A stretch of DNA of 64,000 nucleotides. It comes from JBGTIS01 sp041745535. Lineage in GTDB: Bacteria > Bacteroidota > Bacteroidia > Cytophagales > Cyclobacteriaceae. Shown here piece by piece: positions 47,175 to 55,179 of the stretch. The stretch is taken from NCBI GenBank assembly GCA_041745535.1, contig JBGTIS010000054.1, positions 22,995-86,994 on the forward strand, given 5' to 3'. The translations under genes were made by a program, and so were the position numbers. The notes beneath the pieces were generated by a model. The model did no database searches. It saw nothing but the letters and a program-made list of their open reading frames with translations, and was not told the DNA's origin. The number at the start of each line of letters is the position of its first letter. Position 1 is the stretch's first letter.

Positions 47175-48344
47175 TTGAAGCCTGCTCCTCATAAGAAACA
47201 TATTGCCATTCTAGGATCTACTGGTTCCATTGGAACACAGGCGCTGGAGGTAATCGCTAACAATCCTGACCGGTTTGAAGTAGAAGTGCTCACGGCCCAT
47301 TCCAATGCCAATCTGCTCATTCAGCAGAGCATTGCCTTTCAACCCAATACAGTAGTCATTTGTAATGAAAAACTATACGATCAGGTTTTATCGGCATTAG
47401 ATCCTTTGCATATAAAAGTATACTGTGGCGCCAAGTCATTGTCGTCGGTGGTACAAATGGAAAGCATTGATTTGGTGTTGACGGCTACGGTGGGCTATGC
47501 CGGTGTATTACCCACTATTAAAGCCATTGAAGCCGGAAAATCCATTGCCCTGGCCAATAAAGAAACATTGGTAGTAGCAGGCGAACTGATTACCCGGCTG
47601 GCTCAGGAAAAAGCGGTTAATATTTTTCCGGTAGATTCGGAACATTCTGCTATTTTTCAGTGCTTAATGGGTGAATTTCATAATCCGATCGAAAAGCTGA
47701 TATTGACGGCATCGGGCGGACCCTTTCGTGGAAAGGACCTTAAATTTCTGGAAACTGTTACCAAAAAAGAAGCTTTGAAGCATCCAAACTGGGAAATGGG
47801 GGCGAAAGTTACGATTGATTCAGCTACATTAATGAATAAAGGGTTGGAGGTAATAGAAGCCAAATGGCTTTTTGGGGTACCACCAGAGGATATTGAAGTA
47901 GTGGTTCACCCGCAGTCTATCATTCATTCGCTCATCCAGTTTGAGGATGGTTCTATTAAAGCCCAGTTAGGCTTACCCGACATGCGATTACCCATTATGT
48001 TTGCCATGAGTTATCCCGACCGTTTGAAGTCTGAATTTCCCCGTTTTAATTTTGCCGACTATCCTGCCCTCACTTTTGAGCCGCCCGATACCAAAATTTT
48101 CCGGAATCTTGGCTTGGCTTTTGAAGCCCTGAAACAAGGGGGAAATATGCCTTGCATTCTGAATGCGGCAAATGAAATTGCTGTTTCGGAATTTTTATCC
48201 GATAATATTGGTTTTCTTGAAATATCAGAAGTTGTAGCGCAATGTATGGCGAAAGTAGCTTATATTCGCAACCCTGAATACGAAGACTATGTTAATACAG
48301 ATCATATTACACGAATTAAAGCAAAAGAATATATAAAGAAATAA
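47175..48344 (+). CDS. dxr: 1-deoxy-D-xylulose-5-phosphate reductoisomerase
   Basis: DXR (389 residues) rearranges and reduces DXP to methylerythritol phosphate with NADPH, the committed step of the MEP isoprenoid route. The nucleotide loop is ILGSTGSIGTQ (12-22), and NKETLVVAGEL, PVDSEHSAIFQCL and ASGGPFRG are the metal/substrate signatures. No in-frame ATG exists between the upstream stop and the conserved N-terminus, so the start is the TTG at 47175 or another non-ATG codon. The stop overlaps the rseP ATG by one base, which couples the two genes. GH3 copy 2 lies just upstream. Confidence 0.93.
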   Translation: MKPAPHKKHIAILGSTGSIGTQALEVIANNPDRFEVEVLTAHSNANLLIQQSIAFQPNTVVICNEKLYDQVLSALDPLHIKVYCGAKSLSSVVQMESIDLVLTATVGYAGVLPTIKAIEAGKSIALANKETLVVAGELITRLAQEKAVNIFPVDSEHSAIFQCLMGEFHNPIEKLILTASGGPFRGKDLKFLETVTKKEALKHPNWEMGAKVTIDSATLMNKGLEVIEAKWLFGVPPEDIEVVVHPQSIIHSLIQFEDGSIKAQLGLPDMRLPIMFAMSYPDRLKSEFPRFNFADYPALTFEPPDTKIFRNLGLAFEALKQGGNMPCILNAANEIAVSEFLSDNIGFLEISEVVAQCMAKVAYIRNPEYEDYVNTDHITRIKAKEYIKK

Positions 48345-49684
48345 TGGAGATATTAGTTATGACAGCCCAGTTACTGCTGGGCTTATCGATACTGGTAGGA
48401 TTACATGAAATGGGCCATCTGCTGGCCGCCAAACTTTTTGGTATGCGGGTAGAAAAGTTTTCTATTGGCTTTCCACCTAAAATTTTTGGTGTACAGTGGG
48501 GAGAAACCGAATATTCTATCGGGGCTATTCCTCTGGGTGGTTTTGTGAAAATCTCCGGTATGATTGACGAATCGTTGGATACTGCCACCCTAAACGAAGA
48601 ACCCGAACCCTGGGAATTCAGGGCGAAACCAGCCTGGCAACGGCTCATCGTAATGATGGGCGGCATAATTGTAAATGTAATTACCGGTATTATAATTTTT
48701 GTAATCATTGTATTCAGTTTTGGCGATACCTATGTGTCCAAAGATGAAGTCATGAAATATGGTATTGTCGCCAATGAATTGGGGCAGGAAATCGGATTAA
48801 AAACCGGTGATAAAATTCTGAAAGTGAATGGGCAGGATTATGAGCGCTTTAATGACATTACCAGTCCGGATACTTTCCTGAAAAGCAACAGCGCTTATAC
48901 CGTAGAGCGGGATGGAAAAATTATTGAGGTTTCTATTCCCGGTAATTTTATAGAGAAATTTTCTGACAAAGAAGCTGCCGGTAAGTTTATTGATTTCCGT
49001 CGCCCATTTGAAGTCGGAGAGGTGGTGGCCGGCAGTAATGCTGAAAAAGCAGGAGTGAAAGTCGGAGATAAAATCACCCTAATTAACGGTCAGCCCATTG
49101 CTTACTTCGATGAGTTACAAAGCATTTTATCGGAAAATAAAAATGACACCATCGATTTAGGAGTAACCAGAGCAGGGTCGGCTTTAGAAAGTAATATAGG
49201 AGATCCTATTCATTTGAAAGCGTTGGTTTCCGACGAAGGAACATTAGGCATTCTAACAAAAGGCACGTGGGAACTTTCTCATACCAATTATTCCTTTGCA
49301 GAAGCAGTTCCCCTTGGTACGGCACGGGCTTTTAATGTGGTTTGGGTAAATATTATGGCTTTTGGTAAAATTTTTAGTGGTGAAGTTTCCGCTTCCAAAT
49401 CCCTAAGCGGCCCCATCGGAATTGCCCAGATATTTGGTGGTGAATGGGATTGGCTCAGGTTCTGGAACATCACCGGTTTACTATCCATGGTACTGGCCTT
49501 TATGAATTTTCTGCCTATTCCGGCTTTAGATGGGGGCCATGTAATGTTCCTGTTGTATGAAATGATTTCAGGTCGCAAACCTTCTGATAAATTTCTGGAA
49601 GGCGCTCAAAAGGTAGGAATGGTGCTGTTACTCAGTTTGATGACTTTCGCCATTTTCAATGATATTTTTAAGGCTATTTTCTAG
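48344..49684 (+). CDS. rseP: RIP-type site-2 metalloprotease RseP
   Basis: Intramembrane zinc metalloprotease (family M50), 446 residues, which cuts membrane-spanning anti-sigma factors or signal-peptide remnants. The zinc motif HEMGH (21-25) lies in the first membrane helix, and the third ligand is in FLPIPALDGGHVMF (about 393-406) in a later helix. Two PDZ-type regions lie between (about 130-215 and 220-300), with KTGDKILKVNGQDY and KVGDKITLINGQPI. It overlaps dxr by one base. An elaborate hairpin between its stop and the converging OmpA-family gene may end both transcripts. Confidence 0.93.
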   Translation: MEILVMTAQLLLGLSILVGLHEMGHLLAAKLFGMRVEKFSIGFPPKIFGVQWGETEYSIGAIPLGGFVKISGMIDESLDTATLNEEPEPWEFRAKPAWQRLIVMMGGIIVNVITGIIIFVIIVFSFGDTYVSKDEVMKYGIVANELGQEIGLKTGDKILKVNGQDYERFNDITSPDTFLKSNSAYTVERDGKIIEVSIPGNFIEKFSDKEAAGKFIDFRRPFEVGEVVAGSNAEKAGVKVGDKITLINGQPIAYFDELQSILSENKNDTIDLGVTRAGSALESNIGDPIHLKALVSDEGTLGILTKGTWELSHTNYSFAEAVPLGTARAFNVVWVNIMAFGKIFSGEVSASKSLSGPIGIAQIFGGEWDWLRFWNITGLLSMVLAFMNFLPIPALDGGHVMFLLYEMISGRKPSDKFLEGAQKVGMVLLLSLMTFAIFNDIFKAIF

Positions 49685-49700
49685 CTGCTAACACCATTTT

Positions 49701-49766
49701 ATAGAATAAGCAGGATATTTGTCTGCTGCGCAAATTCAGAACAACCATAAGTTCTGTTTATTCTAT
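49701..49766. terminator. Three-branch hairpin between convergent rseP and PorE-like gene
   Basis: An outer 9-bp stem (atagaataa / ttattctat) encloses two smaller hairpins: gcag/ctgc (49710-49726) and cagaac/gttctg (49737-49756). A TTTTTT run follows on the plus strand. The right arm covers the stop codon of the OmpA-family gene on the other strand. Confidence 0.5.
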
Positions 49767-51752
49767 TTTTTCGTTATTCTTATTATAAATATTGAATTCA
49801 ACCCTGCGGTTTAGTTTTTTGTCAGCCTCCTGGGTTTCCTTTACGATGGGTTTGCTGCTACCGTAGCCTTTGGCCATTACCCGGGTATCGTCAATATTTC
49901 CAAATACTACGATATATTCTTTAATGGCATCCGCTCTTTTTTGCGATAGTTGCAGGTTTGACTCTGGATTGCCGTCCGAATCAGTATGTCCTTCAATGCT
50001 CAGATTGATATCAGGATTATCTAGTAAAAAGTTGATGAGTTTGTCCAGGTCCCTAAACATTTCAGGCTTCAGGTCTGATTTACCGTTATCAAAATTCAAA
50101 CTCTCGAATTTAATTCTGCTCGAAATAGAAGCCACTTTCCGGTGAATCTCGGTTTCTCCTTCCAGAAAGAAAATTTCTTCTAACCTGAAAAATTCATCTC
50201 CCTGGATGATAAGCAGGTAATTATTATTATTGATCAGTTGAAATGCAAATGACCCATCGGGGCGTAAAAATTTAGGAGATACCTCAATACCATTGTCAAG
50301 GTCAATAATGGAAACAATGCCCTTCGAAAATGGCTTCCCAGAGTCTACATCCAACAAAGAACCACGCAGTGAAGTGGTGGCATCAGGTTGCGCTTCCATG
50401 GGTAAAGGAAAAGAAAATAAATCAAGATTACCCATTTTATCTTCCTCCGACCTGGCATAATACAGGTTCTTTGATTGGGAATCTATGGTAAAATAAAACT
50501 CACTTCCGGTTCCGTTTACCAATGGGCCAATATTTAGCGGATCGTACCACCGGTTTTGTTTCCAATATGTTTTATATATATCAAATTCACCAAAGTTCAG
50601 CAGGTGACCATCAGAACTAAAATAGAGGATATCGTGTACCGGATGATAAAACGGGCTTACCTCATTTCCCCTTGTGTTAATCACAGGACCAGCGTTTTGG
50701 GGCGGCATCCACGTTCCTTTTTCATTTTTGCAGGTAAAATAAATATCTGATAAGCCGAAGCCCCCGATGCGGTCAGAGGCGAAGAAGAGCGTATCGCCTG
50801 TGTGTGACAACGAAGGGTGAGAATCCCAATATACACTGTTGACTTGTGCTCCCAGATTTTGGGGTTTGCTCCAGGCGCTATCGGGTAGTTTGCTGGTTAC
50901 AAACAAATCGCAACTGCCATTGGAATCAGGAGAATTACAACGGGCAAAGAAAATTGTGTTACCGTCATGGCTCATGCTGGCCGAACCTTCGTTATACTGG
51001 GTATTGATTTCAGTGAGCGGCTGGGCATCGCTCCACACATTTCGCGCATCGCCATTGCTTAAAAAAATGTCTTCATTGCTTAATACTTCCAGGCCCCTTT
51101 TAATTTTATTTCTCTTTGAAGTAAACAGCATTAATTGGTTGTTGTACCCAAGCGTAGGACCATAATCTCCATCTTTTGAATTGATGGCAACCCCCATGTT
51201 AAGCAATACGCCCCGTGGTGGCCGCAGGGTATCTACAGATTTTCTGAATTCAACCAGTTCATAATAATACTTTAAAGGAACATAATCTTCCTGTCGGATA
51301 TCGTTAATAGAATCCAGCTTGGATTTGGCTTCATCGAAGGTATTTCCTTTTCTGTAATGTTTCAGTACCAGCTTATACATGCTTTTCGCGGTGGCAGTAT
51401 CACCTTTGGCTTCCGTAAGCTGGGCATAGTACCACAGCAACTGATTGTCGCGCTCGAAATTTTCAATTCCAAAATTGGCGATGTAATCATTAAGTAGACC
51501 ATACAACTGATCCCATTTTTTTGCCTGGTAAGAATTTTCAATTTTGTCTCTGTCATTTTTGTTAAAATAATAGGGAATAGAGTTTATTTTTGTGAAGGTG
51601 AAAAAATCGTAAGCTGGCTGAATTTGAAGCTCGTTGGTAGTATCGCGCAGGGTAAGCTTTTTGCTGGCAGGTTTCTGACAAAATGTAACATGAATAAAAC
51701 CCAGCAGGAAAATAAAAAAGAAGGGTGAAAAAAAATTAATAACTCTGGTCAT
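49758..51752 (-). CDS. OmpA-family protein with PorE-like architecture
   Basis: A 664-residue exported protein with the domain order of Porphyromonas PorE, the peptidoglycan-binding part of the type IX secretion system: signal peptide (ending near residue 26, a possible but non-canonical lipobox VTFC), TPR-like helices (about 50-160), a PD40/WD40-like beta-propeller (about 180-445; LFFASDRIGGFGLSDIYF, LYFSSDGHLLNFGEFDIY), a small carboxypeptidase-like beta domain (about 460-540) and an OmpA C-terminal domain (about 550-660; IEGHTDSDGNPESNLQLSQ). The OmpA motif residues for binding diaminopimelate peptidoglycan are present. SprA in the same window fits this role, but closely related OmpA proteins also exist outside the system. 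Confidence 0.8.
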   Translation of the reverse strand: MTRVINFFSPFFFIFLLGFIHVTFCQKPASKKLTLRDTTNELQIQPAYDFFTFTKINSIPYYFNKNDRDKIENSYQAKKWDQLYGLLNDYIANFGIENFERDNQLLWYYAQLTEAKGDTATAKSMYKLVLKHYRKGNTFDEAKSKLDSINDIRQEDYVPLKYYYELVEFRKSVDTLRPPRGVLLNMGVAINSKDGDYGPTLGYNNQLMLFTSKRNKIKRGLEVLSNEDIFLSNGDARNVWSDAQPLTEINTQYNEGSASMSHDGNTIFFARCNSPDSNGSCDLFVTSKLPDSAWSKPQNLGAQVNSVYWDSHPSLSHTGDTLFFASDRIGGFGLSDIYFTCKNEKGTWMPPQNAGPVINTRGNEVSPFYHPVHDILYFSSDGHLLNFGEFDIYKTYWKQNRWYDPLNIGPLVNGTGSEFYFTIDSQSKNLYYARSEEDKMGNLDLFSFPLPMEAQPDATTSLRGSLLDVDSGKPFSKGIVSIIDLDNGIEVSPKFLRPDGSFAFQLINNNNYLLIIQGDEFFRLEEIFFLEGETEIHRKVASISSRIKFESLNFDNGKSDLKPEMFRDLDKLINFLLDNPDINLSIEGHTDSDGNPESNLQLSQKRADAIKEYIVVFGNIDDTRVMAKGYGSSKPIVKETQEADKKLNRRVEFNIYNKNNEKIE

Positions 51753-51766
51753 TCTATTCGCGAACG

Positions 51767-51798
51767 CAAGTATAAACCCGTTAAAACAAAAAAATCAA
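51767..51798 (-). promoter_or_regulatory. Promoter of the PorE-like gene, -33/-7 type
   Basis: On the minus strand TTG (51796-51798) and TATACTTG (51767-51774) are 21 bp apart; the -7 box matches TAnnTTTG in 7 of 8 positions. The leader would be very short (about 10 nt). Confidence 0.4.
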
Positions 51799-51968
51799 CA
51801 ATTAAATTTTGCGCTGCTGGCTTTTATCTAAATTATTAGCCAACCTGATTCTGGTACAAAATTCTAATTATTTTTCTTGGCATAGCACTTGCCGAATAAC
51901 ACTTTGCGTGCTAAATATTTTTTAATAAGCGGAAATAATGCCAATTTGGCAGGACAGGACTTTGACGT

Positions 51969-54419
51969 ATGAAATTAATGGATACTTTACTATTTTCAGA
52001 TTTTGATGAAGACGATGAGGGGAATGAATTAGTGCAGCTTATTTCGGCTGATGAAGATTTGGACGGATCAGGTGATAATATTCCAGAAGAACTATCCGTG
52101 CTGCCTTTACGAAATACAGTGCTTTTTCCGGGGGTAGTAATTCCCATTACCGTTGGCAGAAAAAAATCTATTAAACTGGTCCGGAGCATATATAATAAAA
52201 CGCGGTTAATAGGCGTAATCGCCCAGAAAGATAAAAACGCTGAGGACCCTGGTCTAGATGATATTTACAGTGTAGGTACTGTAGCGAAAATTATAAAGCT
52301 GCTGGTGCTTCCCGACGGGAATACAACCATTATTATTCAGGGTAAAAAGCGGTTCAAAATTGAATCTGTTATTTCTGATGACCCACACATATTAGCTAAA
52401 ATTAAACTGGCTGATGAAAAGTTTCCCAGTAAAAGAAACAAAGAAATTAAAGCGGTAGTACAATCGTTGAAAGAGGCGGCCGCCAAAATTTTAAAATTGA
52501 ATCCTGAAATACCTCAGGAAGCCCAAACCGCGCTGGATAATATTGAAAGCCCCAGTTTTTTAACACATTTTCTTTCCTCTAACATTAATGCGGATGTAGC
52601 TGATAAGCAAAAAATTCTGGAAACTGAAGATGGATTAACGCGGGCTAAACTTTTGCTGGAATACATGCTGAAAGATTTGCAGATGTTACAACTGAAGCAT
52701 GAAATACAGAACAAAGTACATTCTGATATCGACCAGCAGCAGAGAGATTATTTTTTGCGACAGCAAATGAAGGTACTACAGGATGAACTGGGCGATGATG
52801 ATGAGCTTGAAAATTTAAGGCTTCGGGCCGAAGAAAAGGTATGGTCACCGGAAGTGGCGACCTATTTCCATAGGGAAGTAGATAAACTTTCCAGACTTAA
52901 TCCGGCAGCTGCGGAATATCCCTTGGCCTTTAATTACGCGGAGTTCATGCTGGAACTTCCCTGGAATGAGTATACCATCGACAATTTTGACCTGAAAGCA
53001 GCAAAGAAAATTCTGGAAAAAGATCATTTTGGGCTTGATAAGGTAAAGGAACGAATCATTGAATTTTTGGCTGTACTGAAACTCAAAAATGACCTGAAAG
53101 GTCCTATTTTATGTTTTTATGGCCCCCCAGGTGTTGGTAAAACTTCTTTGGGTAAATCTATTGCCAGGGCGCTGAACCGCAAATATACCCGTATGTCGTT
53201 GGGTGGCGTAAGCGATGAAGCTGAAATACGTGGTCATCGGAAAACCTATGTAGGAGCCATGCCGGGTAAAATTATCCAAAATCTTAAGAAAGTTAAATAT
53301 TCTAATCCGGTATTTGTGCTGGACGAAATTGACAAACTACATTCTGATTTCCGGGGTGATCCTTCCTCAGCACTGCTTGAAGTGCTTGACCCTGAGCAGA
53401 ACAATGCTTTTGTGGATAATTACCTTGAAATAGAGTACGATTTGTCTAAAGTACTTTTTATTGCTACCGCTAACTCGCTGGATTCCATTCATCCGGCCCT
53501 GCGCGACCGGATGGAAATTGTTGAAATCAATGGGTATACTTTAGAAGAGAAGGTGGAAATCGCCAAACGGCACCTTGTACCCAAGCAGCGGAAAGAACAC
53601 GGTTTAAAAGGAAGCGATGTTACTTTTGATAAAAAGGCAATTATTAAAATAATAGAAGATTATACCCGTGAATCAGGTGTTCGTAATCTGGAGAGGCAAA
53701 TCGGTTCGGTAATCAGGAATATCGCTAAATCCATTGCTCTTGAGGAAGAATACAATAAAAAAATAACGCCAGAGGCAGTAATCAAAATTTTGGGCAGCCC
53801 CAGATTTGAAAAAGAATCCTATCAGGAAATTAAGGTTCCCGGGGTGGTAACTGGGTTGGCCTGGACCCCCGTAGGAGGTGAAATCTTGTTTGTAGAATCC
53901 AGCCTGAGTCGGGGCAAGGGCAGGCTCACCCTTTCCGGGCAGTTGGGTGAAGTAATGAAGGAATCGGCAACTACGGCGCTTTCTTATTTGAAATCCAAAG
54001 CAGACCTGCTGGGCATTCATTATAAAACCTTCGAGAATTATGATTTGCATGTGCATGTACCCGCAGGTGCTGTTCCCAAAGATGGACCGTCTGCCGGTAT
54101 TACCATGCTTACCTCTATTGCCTCGGTATTTACACAGCGTAAGGTAAAAGAAAAGTTAGCCATGACGGGTGAGATTACCCTAAGAGGAAAGGTGATGCCT
54201 GTGGGAGGAATTAAAGAAAAAATTCTGGCGGCCCGTCGTGCCGGAATCAGAGAGATTATTCTTTGTAATAAAAACAGGTCAGATATAGAGGAAATTAATG
54301 AGCAATACATCAAGGGGATGACGGTCCACTACGTAGATCGGGTAGAAGAAGTACTGGATATCGCACTGCAAAGTAACAAAACTAAAAACGCGATGAAGTT
54401 CTATTTGGGAAAGGAATAA
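51969..54419 (+). CDS. lon: ATP-dependent protease Lon
   Basis: Lon/La, 816 residues, the AAA+ serine protease that clears damaged and regulatory proteins. The N-terminal substrate domain begins at about 42 (LSVLPLRNTVLFPGVVIPIT) after an acidic extension of about 35 residues that E. coli Lon lacks. Walker A is GPPGVGKT (385-392), Walker B VFVLDEIDKL, and the catalytic dyad is S708 (KDGPSAGITM) with K751 (GGIKEKILAARR). A 13-bp palindrome (tgccaatttggca, 51939-51951) lies 18 bp before the ATG and may bind a regulator. A perfect terminator stem follows the stop. Confidence 0.96.
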   Translation: MKLMDTLLFSDFDEDDEGNELVQLISADEDLDGSGDNIPEELSVLPLRNTVLFPGVVIPITVGRKKSIKLVRSIYNKTRLIGVIAQKDKNAEDPGLDDIYSVGTVAKIIKLLVLPDGNTTIIIQGKKRFKIESVISDDPHILAKIKLADEKFPSKRNKEIKAVVQSLKEAAAKILKLNPEIPQEAQTALDNIESPSFLTHFLSSNINADVADKQKILETEDGLTRAKLLLEYMLKDLQMLQLKHEIQNKVHSDIDQQQRDYFLRQQMKVLQDELGDDDELENLRLRAEEKVWSPEVATYFHREVDKLSRLNPAAAEYPLAFNYAEFMLELPWNEYTIDNFDLKAAKKILEKDHFGLDKVKERIIEFLAVLKLKNDLKGPILCFYGPPGVGKTSLGKSIARALNRKYTRMSLGGVSDEAEIRGHRKTYVGAMPGKIIQNLKKVKYSNPVFVLDEIDKLHSDFRGDPSSALLEVLDPEQNNAFVDNYLEIEYDLSKVLFIATANSLDSIHPALRDRMEIVEINGYTLEEKVEIAKRHLVPKQRKEHGLKGSDVTFDKKAIIKIIEDYTRESGVRNLERQIGSVIRNIAKSIALEEEYNKKITPEAVIKILGSPRFEKESYQEIKVPGVVTGLAWTPVGGEILFVESSLSRGKGRLTLSGQLGEVMKESATTALSYLKSKADLLGIHYKTFENYDLHVHVPAGAVPKDGPSAGITMLTSIASVFTQRKVKEKLAMTGEITLRGKVMPVGGIKEKILAARRAGIREIILCNKNRSDIEEINEQYIKGMTVHYVDRVEEVLDIALQSNKTKNAMKFYLGKE

Positions 54420-54422
54420 AAA

Positions 54423-54454
54423 AAGCTTCCTGTAACCATGGCTACAGGAAGCTT
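54423..54454. terminator. Perfect 12-bp terminator stem between lon and small membrane genes
   Basis: aagcttcctgta / tacaggaagctt pairs perfectly around an 8-nt loop. On the minus strand it is followed by TTTTTT, so it is a strong intrinsic terminator for the two small membrane protein genes and probably also stops lon transcripts from the other side. Confidence 0.8.
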
Positions 54455-54480
54455 ACCTATAATACATTTAATACATTCTT

Positions 54481-54690
54481 TTAATGGTATCTTCTTGTAC
54501 TCACTGTCATAATAATGCCTATCAATAGCACTACAGCACTTATTATCAGCGGAGTCCAGTTGGCTGAACTTACAGCGATATCAAGACCCAGAAAGTTAAA
54601 ACTCTCAGAATCTCCAGCTGCCTGAATGCCAGTTATGAGGGTCGCGATCAGACCAATAACTAGTAAAATTATGCCTACTGTTTTTTGCAT
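54481..54690 (-). CDS. Two-helix small membrane protein
   Basis: A 69-residue protein with two membrane helices (about 4-24 and 44-64) joined by an acidic loop (GDSESFNFLGLDI), ending in a short basic tail. This resembles small stress-induced inner-membrane proteins of Bacteroidota that I know only as hypothetical. It lies 23 bp downstream of the lmo0937-type gene on the same strand and shares its strong terminator. The hairpin and tight spacing argue that it is a real gene despite its size. Confidence 0.65.
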   Translation of the reverse strand: MQKTVGIILLVIGLIATLITGIQAAGDSESFNFLGLDIAVSSANWTPLIISAVVLLIGIIMTVSTRRYH

Positions 54691-54713
54691 GATTTTTAAT
54701 TTTTCTGAAATGA

Positions 54714-54866
54714 CTAAACTCTTCTACCAGTTACTAAATTATACACAATAGCGATTAAAGCTATTACTAGTAGTATGTGGATCAAACCTCCTGCGCTGTA
54801 CACAAAGAAGCCAAGAATCCAGCCGATGATAAGAATTACTGCGATGATATAAAGTATACTACTCAT
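54714..54866 (-). CDS. lmo0937-family small membrane protein
   Basis: A 50-residue gene. It reads MSSILYIIAVILIIGWILGF, then FVYSAGGLIH and a second helix, ending VYNLVTGRRV. The first helix with WILGF, the AGGLIH turn and the short helix before a basic tail match the lmo0937-family (two-helix) membrane proteins often found with stress genes. It is the first gene of a two-gene unit with the 69-residue protein. I see no clear promoter in the 300 bp upstream. Confidence 0.75.
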   Translation of the reverse strand: MSSILYIIAVILIIGWILGFFVYSAGGLIHILLVIALIAIVYNLVTGRRV

Positions 54867-55179
54867 GGTTTTTATGGATAAGGTTTATAATTTAATCGGG
54901 AAGGGTTTGATAATCATGCCACTATTTTCGCGAATCTCTGGGTCTACTTTTTAAATAATTGATAATCAAGTAAATGTGTTAAAATGTGGAGCGGTTTTTT
55001 TATTTATTTATTAAAAAAGAAAAACAGAAATATACAAAGCTGTGCAAATAATTCTACAATTTAGGGGATTTTAAAAGTATGGCGGAAAAAATTGTTTTAA
55101 TTGTGTGAAATTATAATATTATTAATAAAAAGTAATTATAATTAAAATAAATATAATATGAATTCTGAATTTATCATTG
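54867..55179. other. AT-rich divergent spacer
   Basis: 313 bp between the two small membrane genes and the AsmA-like gene. No gene is seen. It must contain two divergent promoters; none matches the -33/-7 consensus well, so stress-type (ECF) control of the small genes is possible. Confidence 0.35.

Noticed and set aside
51939..51951. Sigma-54 promoter upstream of lon (TTGGCAGG...)
   Set aside because: The -24-like TGGCA has no -12 GC at the required spacing. The palindrome alone is kept as a possible operator in the lon entry.
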